NCBI GenBank assembly: GCA_016125495.1
Contig: WGLQ01000014.1
Location: 62,001-126,000 of the forward strand
Origin: Hyphomicrobiales bacterium
Lineage (GTDB): Bacteria > Pseudomonadota > Alphaproteobacteria > Rhizobiales > RI-29
Length of the DNA stretch: 64,000 nucleotides
Direction: 5' to 3'
Every line of letters begins with the position of its first letter. Position 1 is the stretch's first letter. Below, piece by piece: positions 56,153-64,000 of the stretch. A program made the translations under genes and the position numbers. Below the pieces are notes generated by a model, which was not told the DNA's origin, ran no database searches, and saw only the letters and a list, made by a program, of their open reading frames with translations.

Positions 56153-56704
56153 GGTGCGTCGCCGGCGCGGCGTCGCCTGATCGGCGCTGCTCTCGGCATC
56201 CTCGATGCTCTCACCGGGGAACGACTTGCGCACCGGAAGTGGCATGCCTTCCTCGCTCTTGACGGCGAGAAGCGTCTCCCGTGGCCGGTTGTCGGCGACC
56301 GGCTGGAATTGCGTCGCGCAGCCCGTGAGCCAGACATCGAACACGGAGTGCTCGACCCCGTTGATGCCGGGACTTTCGGCGAACATCCAGCCCGCGAAGA
56401 TCCGCTCCTCGGTCTTGTCGAGCTTGATCTCGTCGACCTCGACGAACGAGGTCGTATTCGGCGGCTCGGTCGGCTCACGCGTGTAACAGACCCGCGGTGT
56501 GATCTTGAGGGCACCGAACTCCGCCGTCTGGTCGATCGGGATTTCGAGGCGCGAGATACGGGCCGTGACCTTGTCGAGTGCCGAGAATACGGCGATGGGG
56601 TTCTGCTGGCGGCCGGCGACGAGCTCGCCATCGGGGGCGAGGATCACCACTGCCCCGAATGTGGCCACCCATGGCCAATGGCGCATCGCTCTCGTCATGA
56701 CCAT
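56144..56704 (-). CDS. DUF2155 periplasmic protein
   Basis: This 186-residue exported protein has a signal around WPWVATFGAVVILAP. The DUF2155 core runs about 40-130: DKVTARISRLEIPIDQTAEF, GALKITPRVCYTREPTE, ERIFAGWMFAESPGINGVEH and VWLTGC. Two cysteines (VCYTR, TGCAT) are conserved in this family as I recall. A basic/Ser-rich tail follows. The start is at 56704, with a second ATG two codons on. Location after aat is standard in Hyphomicrobiales. The function of the family is not known. Confidence 0.9.
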   Translation of the reverse strand: MVMTRAMRHWPWVATFGAVVILAPDGELVAGRQQNPIAVFSALDKVTARISRLEIPIDQTAEFGALKITPRVCYTREPTEPPNTTSFVEVDEIKLDKTEERIFAGWMFAESPGINGVEHSVFDVWLTGCATQFQPVADNRPRETLLAVKSEEGMPLPVRKSFPGESIEDAESSADQATPRRRRTLR

Positions 56705-56952
56705 CAACCCCGCGGCTCGATGCGAACGGTATGGCGAGGCTTGCACACCCGTCGCCTCGCGCCACGCGTGACCGTTCCGGAGCGGCTCCCCGCCCGTTGG
56801 GGATGCTTCGTTCGCGTCATATTGTCCAGTGTCTCGTGGCATCCGCCTGGCATGCGTTCACACACCATGACCCGCGAATGCGAACCAGCGACGCCGAGCC
56901 TGCATTCGACGACACGAAATGGGCGCCAATCGGGCCACCACGCCCCAGCGGT

Positions 56953-57780
56953 TCAGATGCGTCGGGCGGACACCCGGATTCGCATGTAGTCGGCCGTCCA
57001 ACGTCCCTCACGGTCGCGCAGCGACGGCGCCAGCAGCGCTTCGACGATGGCGAGAGCCTCTTGGCGATGGGGCCCGTCGAACTGATCGAAGAACGGCTTC
57101 CTGAAGGTTCCGAGCCAGCCCTCGAGGCCAGTCGGGAGTGGTGTCGGCCGGGCAAAGAGCCCACAGCGCTCGACAGCGAAACCGGCCGCCTCGAGCATCG
57201 CGGTGTATTCGGCGGGGGTCGGAAAGAACCAGGGCCCCGCCAGCGTCTCATCCCCGCCGAGAAGCCGTGCGGCGGCCCGCATCGCGGTCACGATGGCCGC
57301 GACGTTGCCGTGACCACCGAATTCGGCGACGAAGCGCCCGCCGGGCTTCAAGGCCGCGTGGATCTCGCGAACGGCGTCCTCGGGTGGCAGCACCCAGTGC
57401 AACACGGCGTTGGAAAAGACCGCTTCGAACTCGGCGTCGAATCCGAGGGCACGCGCGTCGCGATGAAGAACCCGCAGGCCGCGGGCCTCGGCCGCCGCCA
57501 GTAACTCCCGGCTAGCGTCGACACCGACGACATCGGCGCCACTCAGCACGAGCCGCTCGGTCAGCGCGCCATCGCCGCAACCGAGGTCGAGGATGCGCTC
57601 TCCGGGCTTGGCCTCGAGCCAAGCGAGCACGCCCTCCGTAAGGTCGGCGACGAAGCGCCCGTTCGCGGCGTAGCCCTCGGCCGACCAGGTCTGGCCGCCC
57701 GCCTGGTGAAAGAGGCCCGCCTTGCCGGCGCTTGCCTGCCGATCCACCGCTCCCTTGCGATCCTGCCCCGACGCCGTCAT
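56953..57780 (-). CDS. SAM-dependent methyltransferase
   Basis: This class I methyltransferase of 275 residues has motif I ILDLGCGDGALTERL, the acidic residue in VVGVDASRELL and motif IV region AVFSNAVLHWV. It resembles the trans-aconitate-methyltransferase / Methyltransf_11-25 group, with the C-terminal part WLGTFRKPFFDQF typical of that group. The substrate is unknown. The ATG at 57780 is first in frame. It lies 69 bases after the NDUFA12-like gene on the same strand. Confidence 0.9.
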   Translation of the reverse strand: MTASGQDRKGAVDRQASAGKAGLFHQAGGQTWSAEGYAANGRFVADLTEGVLAWLEAKPGERILDLGCGDGALTERLVLSGADVVGVDASRELLAAAEARGLRVLHRDARALGFDAEFEAVFSNAVLHWVLPPEDAVREIHAALKPGGRFVAEFGGHGNVAAIVTAMRAAARLLGGDETLAGPWFFPTPAEYTAMLEAAGFAVERCGLFARPTPLPTGLEGWLGTFRKPFFDQFDGPHRQEALAIVEALLAPSLRDREGRWTADYMRIRVSARRI

Positions 57781-57849
57781 GCCAACTCCCTTCCCGCGCC
57801 CCTTGCCACGGCTATGCGAGCCGCGACGATGGGGCTCGACGACGCGGCC

Positions 57850-58251
57850 CTACTCCGGCTTCCAGGCCCGGTAGCCCGGGGCGGCGGGCTCGGCCGGTGC
57901 CTCGTCACCGAGGATACTGCCGCGCGGCCGGTAGGCCTGTGGCGTGCCCGTGAGGTTCGGGCGGTGCGGCTTTTCCCAGCGCCGCGGCTTGACGTCTTCT
58001 TCCGTCGGCGGCGTGTCGACGGTGTGGTGCAGCCAGCCGTGCCATTCGGGCGGTACGAGCGAGGCTTCGGCGATATCCTTGTAGATCACCCAGCGGCGCG
58101 GCTTGCCGAGGGGGCCGACGCCGCGGCGCTGGCGGTAGTAGCGATTGCCGAGATCATCCTCGCCGACGAACTCGCCGTTGCGTGCGGTCTGCAATCGAAG
58201 TGCCACGGTGTTGCCCGTCCACCACGCGAACAATTCGCGAAAAACCCCCAT
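57850..58251 (-). CDS. Complex I accessory subunit NDUFA12-like
   Basis: This 133-residue protein matches the alphaproteobacterial homologue of mitochondrial NDUFA12 (B17.2), a peripheral subunit of NADH:ubiquinone oxidoreductase. Family parts are FRELFAWWTGNTVALRLQT, NEYGNRYY-type (here DDLGNRYYRQR), RRWVIYKD and PPEWHGWLHHT. GGAGGGACCG stands directly before the ATG at 58251. Its presence supports an alphaproteobacterial host with a mitochondrial-type complex I. Confidence 0.94.
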   Translation of the reverse strand: MGVFRELFAWWTGNTVALRLQTARNGEFVGEDDLGNRYYRQRRGVGPLGKPRRWVIYKDIAEASLVPPEWHGWLHHTVDTPPTEEDVKPRRWEKPHRPNLTGTPQAYRPRGSILGDEAPAEPAAPGYRAWKPE

Positions 58252-58503
58252 CGGTCCCTCCTGGCAATCTTCGGTGGCTTTCTATCGCACCGTGGGCGTG
58301 GACCTGTCCATACGACCCGCGAGAGAGGTGCCTACAAGGCCAAAAGGCGGATTCGTGGGCACAAACGACGGCGAGCGCCGATCGAGTTGGAGCAACCACT
58401 GGCCAGGGCTCCAGCTGCCCGCCGGCCTTGTCCACACGCCGTCAACACGATATCCCAAAGCTCGAATTGCACGCCCAACACCTAGTGGTTGCGCCACCAA
58501 CGC

Positions 58504-58519
58504 ATACTAGATGTAGTTT
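58504..58519 (+). promoter_or_regulatory. NrdR-box-like operator of nrdJ
   Basis: ATACTAGATGTAGTTT fits the NrdR box consensus acaCwAtATaTwGtgt at 8 of 10 core positions. NrdR represses ribonucleotide reductase genes when dATP is high, so the context is right. NrdR usually binds two boxes about 31 bases apart; a good second one is not seen. Confidence 0.5.
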
Positions 58520-58698
58520 CCGGTGCTATCGCGGCCCATCGAATCGCGATACCTTGAATTCGTCACCGGATGGCCACCATGCCTGCACCCATCCGGCGAT
58601 CCCCGACCCTGGAGGAACACCTCTGGAGGTCTTCCATCTCCGAACTGCTGCGTACCAGCAGGCAAGCGTCTGTCGCTGTTTGCTCACCCGTGTACCCA

Positions 58699-58725
58699 GC
58701 CCCGGGGTCTCATCGACCCCGGGGC
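58699..58725 (+). terminator. Strong 11-bp stem-loop in nrdJ leader
   Basis: GCCCCGGGGTC and GACCCCGGGGC form a perfect 11-bp stem with loop TCATC, about 130 bases before the nrdJ start. There is no T-run. It may be an attenuator, a leader stabiliser or the 3' end of a small RNA. Confidence 0.5.
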
Positions 58726-58855
58726 CATGTTCTGGTCAGTTGCGTCGCGTCCGCCCCCGGCAGGGCCCGGGAACTCAAAAAACAAGCACACCTGAAACAG
58801 GCCCTGCGCGCGAGGGACAGAATGAGCGCGCCTGGCAGCACGGGGGACGTCAGAC

Positions 58856-62584
<3,729 letters not shown>

Positions 62585-62654
62585 TCATTGTCCGGCGGCG
62601 CCGCAGGGCGCCGCCGGCCCGCCATCGCGTACCCGGGGACACGGAAGGTTGCAC

Positions 62655-63881
62655 ATGTTCGGCAGGCACAAGGATCTGGAAGTCGCGGTCAACGTACTCC
62701 TCGATCATCTCGATTCCATCCGCGACATCGCCGACGCCATGCGCGAGACCGGAGCGGATTTTGCCGCACTCGCCGACGATGTGACGACGGGCGACATTCT
62801 CGGCCGCCTCTCCGCCATCCGCTCCTTCACCAACGACGTGCGCGGTCTCGAGATGTGCCTCATGGCCAAGGTGCGCCAGGCCCGCCACTGGGCGGCGCGC
62901 CTCGAACGGCTCGACCGCACCTGCCCCGCCACGGCCGGCCTCTTCGTTGCCGGCACCGCCTCACTCAACGACGCGATGGTCGCACTTGGCCAGCGCGAAG
63001 CCGAGATGTTCGATGACGGCGATCAGGTGCTTCCCTATCTCATCGACCGTGCCCTGGTGCCGGCCGACACGCTGAGCCTCGACGACGAAACCTCGATCTC
63101 GGCAACCGACGACCTGTTGGTTGCCGGCTGGGTGACCCTCGGCGATCTCGACCGGCTCGCCGAGGCGTTCACCGTCGCGCTCGAAGCGCATTATGCGTTC
63201 GTCGCATCGCTCGAGACCGCGACCTCGTCGAACCTTCCGACACCACATCGCCCGCCCGAAGTCACCGTCGCCCAACCGGCCGTGCGGCCATCGCAGTCGG
63301 TTGCCGCGCGACCCAAAGAAGCGGGCTCCGGTGCCGTCGACGCAACCGCCTCGCCACCGCCGCCGGTCCGGCGCCACGACGACGCCCGGAACGATGGTGC
63401 CCGTTGGGCATCCGAGAGCCAATTCATCGAGCATATGCTCGAGCTGACGGGGCCGAAACGGTCGACACAACCGGCCGCCGTCGGGAATGCCCGAGACGAC
63501 GAGGAGACGATTCTCGAACTCGAGCGTCGTGTGGCTGGTGCAGATGGTTCACAAGGCGCACCGGCCGAACGATCCGGGGCGGATGAAGACGCCATCTCCA
63601 CCGGACCGAACGCGGATGCCGAGCCGGCCTCGAAAGCCGCGACGCTCGACACCGCAACGGCCGAGAGCAGCGCCGATGCGACCCCCGAAATCGCAGCCGA
63701 CACGGCGGACGAGGAGGAGCCGATCGATGCCGACTCACTCGCCGAACCGATCGATGCGGCCTCGCTGGCGGCGCCACTCGATGCTGCCTCGCTCGCGCAC
63801 GGGATTTTCGGCCGCCTGAAGCGTGCCGCCGCCGGCTCGCTTTCCGAACGCCTCGCCGACACCACCACGACGAAAACCTAG
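62655..63881 (+). CDS. Uncharacterised protein with helical N-domain and C-terminal 9-residue repeats
   Basis: This 408-residue protein shows no signal peptide. Residues about 1-195 are predicted mostly helical (MFGRHKDLEVAVNVLLDHL). Residues 196-380 are Pro/Ala/Asp-rich and disordered. Near the end are three tandem units of the form (I/L)DAxSLAxP (PIDADSLAEP, IDAASLAAP, LDAASLAHG), followed by a short amphipathic helix (IFGRLKRAAAGSLSERLAD). I recognise no family. GGAAGG precedes the ATG, and it lies 70 bases after nrdJ, so the two may be cotranscribed. Confidence 0.8.
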   Translation: MFGRHKDLEVAVNVLLDHLDSIRDIADAMRETGADFAALADDVTTGDILGRLSAIRSFTNDVRGLEMCLMAKVRQARHWAARLERLDRTCPATAGLFVAGTASLNDAMVALGQREAEMFDDGDQVLPYLIDRALVPADTLSLDDETSISATDDLLVAGWVTLGDLDRLAEAFTVALEAHYAFVASLETATSSNLPTPHRPPEVTVAQPAVRPSQSVAARPKEAGSGAVDATASPPPPVRRHDDARNDGARWASESQFIEHMLELTGPKRSTQPAAVGNARDDEETILELERRVAGADGSQGAPAERSGADEDAISTGPNADAEPASKAATLDTATAESSADATPEIAADTADEEEPIDADSLAEPIDAASLAAPLDAASLAHGIFGRLKRAAAGSLSERLADTTTTKT

Positions 63882-63891
63882 TGTCGCATCA

Positions 63892-63938
63892 CGGACGCTT
63901 GGCTCACGATCGCCGAAAGGTGATCTGCCAAGCGTCCG
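63892..63938. terminator. 12-bp inverted repeat enclosing a GAAA-tetraloop hairpin
   Basis: CGGACGCTTGGC and GCCAAGCGTCCG form a perfect 12-bp outer stem. Inside, ATCGCC-GAAA-GGTGAT makes a second, 6-bp stem with a GAAA tetraloop (one G-T pair). It starts 11 bases after the stop at 63881. Most likely it is a transcription end, perhaps shared with a convergent gene, but no T-run follows. Confidence 0.6.
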
Positions 63939-63971
63939 CGAAACTCCAGGATCGGGCGCGGCGCGCGCCGA

Positions 63972-64000
63972 TCAGCCGCGATCGAAGCGCTTGAACTTGA
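63972..64000 (-). CDS. Possible 3' end of a minus-strand gene cut by the window edge
   Basis: On the minus strand an open frame entering from the right edge reads ...KFKRFDRG then TGA. This would be convergent with the preceding gene, with the hairpin at 63892-63938 between them. Only nine codons are visible, so this is a guess. Confidence 0.2.

Larger units (their letters stand above)
58252..58855 (+). other. Structured intergenic/leader region upstream of nrdJ
   Basis: This 604-base region lies between divergent genes. On the nrdJ side it holds an NrdR-box-like site (58504-58519) and a near-palindrome AACACCTAGTGGTT at 58477-58490. Small hairpins follow (ACCTC-TG-GAGGT; CTGCTG-CGTAC-CAGCAG), then a strong 11-bp stem at 58699-58725. 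No gene is supported. I looked for cobalamin-riboswitch consensus (GCCACTG box) and did not find it. Confidence 0.55.

Noticed and set aside
58448-58490. Second NrdR box
   Set aside because: ACACGATATCCC matches only one half, and AACACCTAGTGGTT does not fit the AT-rich centre of the consensus; spacing to the good box is also unusual.
58520-58855. Cobalamin riboswitch before nrdJ
   Set aside because: Expected because the product uses B12, but the conserved GCCACTG box and flanking core are not present.

Overview
The window is a dense, high-GC stretch of ordinary chromosome from an alphaproteobacterium, most likely of the order Hyphomicrobiales (Rhizobiales). The evidence is the amiC-mrcA-prfB block beside rne, the aminotransferase / M48 protease / DsbA / accB-accC / aat / DUF2155 / NDUFA12-like / nrdJ order, the choXWV transporter and Tat-dependent solute-binding proteins. 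Rhizobial RNase E also carries the kind of large acidic S1 insertion seen here. I cannot name a genus. I found no insertion sequence, integrase, CRISPR array or tRNA gene.

Layout. 1-4.7 kb (-): a peptide-type ABC transporter (binding protein, two permeases, truncated ATPase). 5-7.8 kb (-): a Cys/Met-metabolism PLP enzyme and leucyl aminopeptidase. 8.2-12.9 kb (+): lptF-lptG-lptD, the LPS-export permeases and outer-membrane translocon, with kdsA (LPS Kdo synthesis) close by on the other strand. 14.5-17.1 kb: a small secreted Cys protein, RNase P RNA (-) and an OmpA-domain protein with four Cys-pair repeats. 17.3-19.3 kb: an unusual cluster of a tail-collar-domain protein, two paralogous small DUF6916-like proteins (one Tat-exported) and an acetyltransferase. 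19.3-24.9 kb: a peptidoglycan amidase, a TerB/J-domain protein, a DMT exporter, a DUF2147 protein and a membrane-anchored protein with a possible TIR-like domain. 24.2-28.8 kb (-): choline transporter choX-choW-choV followed by a flavin reductase and a GNAT enzyme joined by stop/start overlaps. 28.9-38.9 kb: sulfotransferase, TerB protein, S9 peptidase, ELM1-family protein, a giant AsmA/YhdP-like protein, peroxiredoxin and bactofilin. 39-45.1 kb (-): prfB with a programmed +1 frameshift, mrcA and amiC. 45.9-49.3 kb (+): rne. 49.4-58.3 kb: aminotransferase, M48 protease, DsbA, accB, accC, aat, DUF2155, methyltransferase and an NDUFA12-like complex I protein. 58.9-63.9 kb (+): the B12-dependent ribonucleotide reductase nrdJ and an uncharacterised companion with C-terminal repeats.

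The recurring theme is cell-envelope construction: LPS transport and Kdo, PBP1A, two amidases, AsmA-like protein, OmpA protein, bactofilin, M48 protease and DsbA. The least explained parts are the collar/DUF6916/GNAT cluster, the OmpA protein whose four repeats each hold two cysteines exactly 25 residues apart, the polytopic TIR-like protein, the structured nrdJ leader and the tetraloop hairpin at the right edge.
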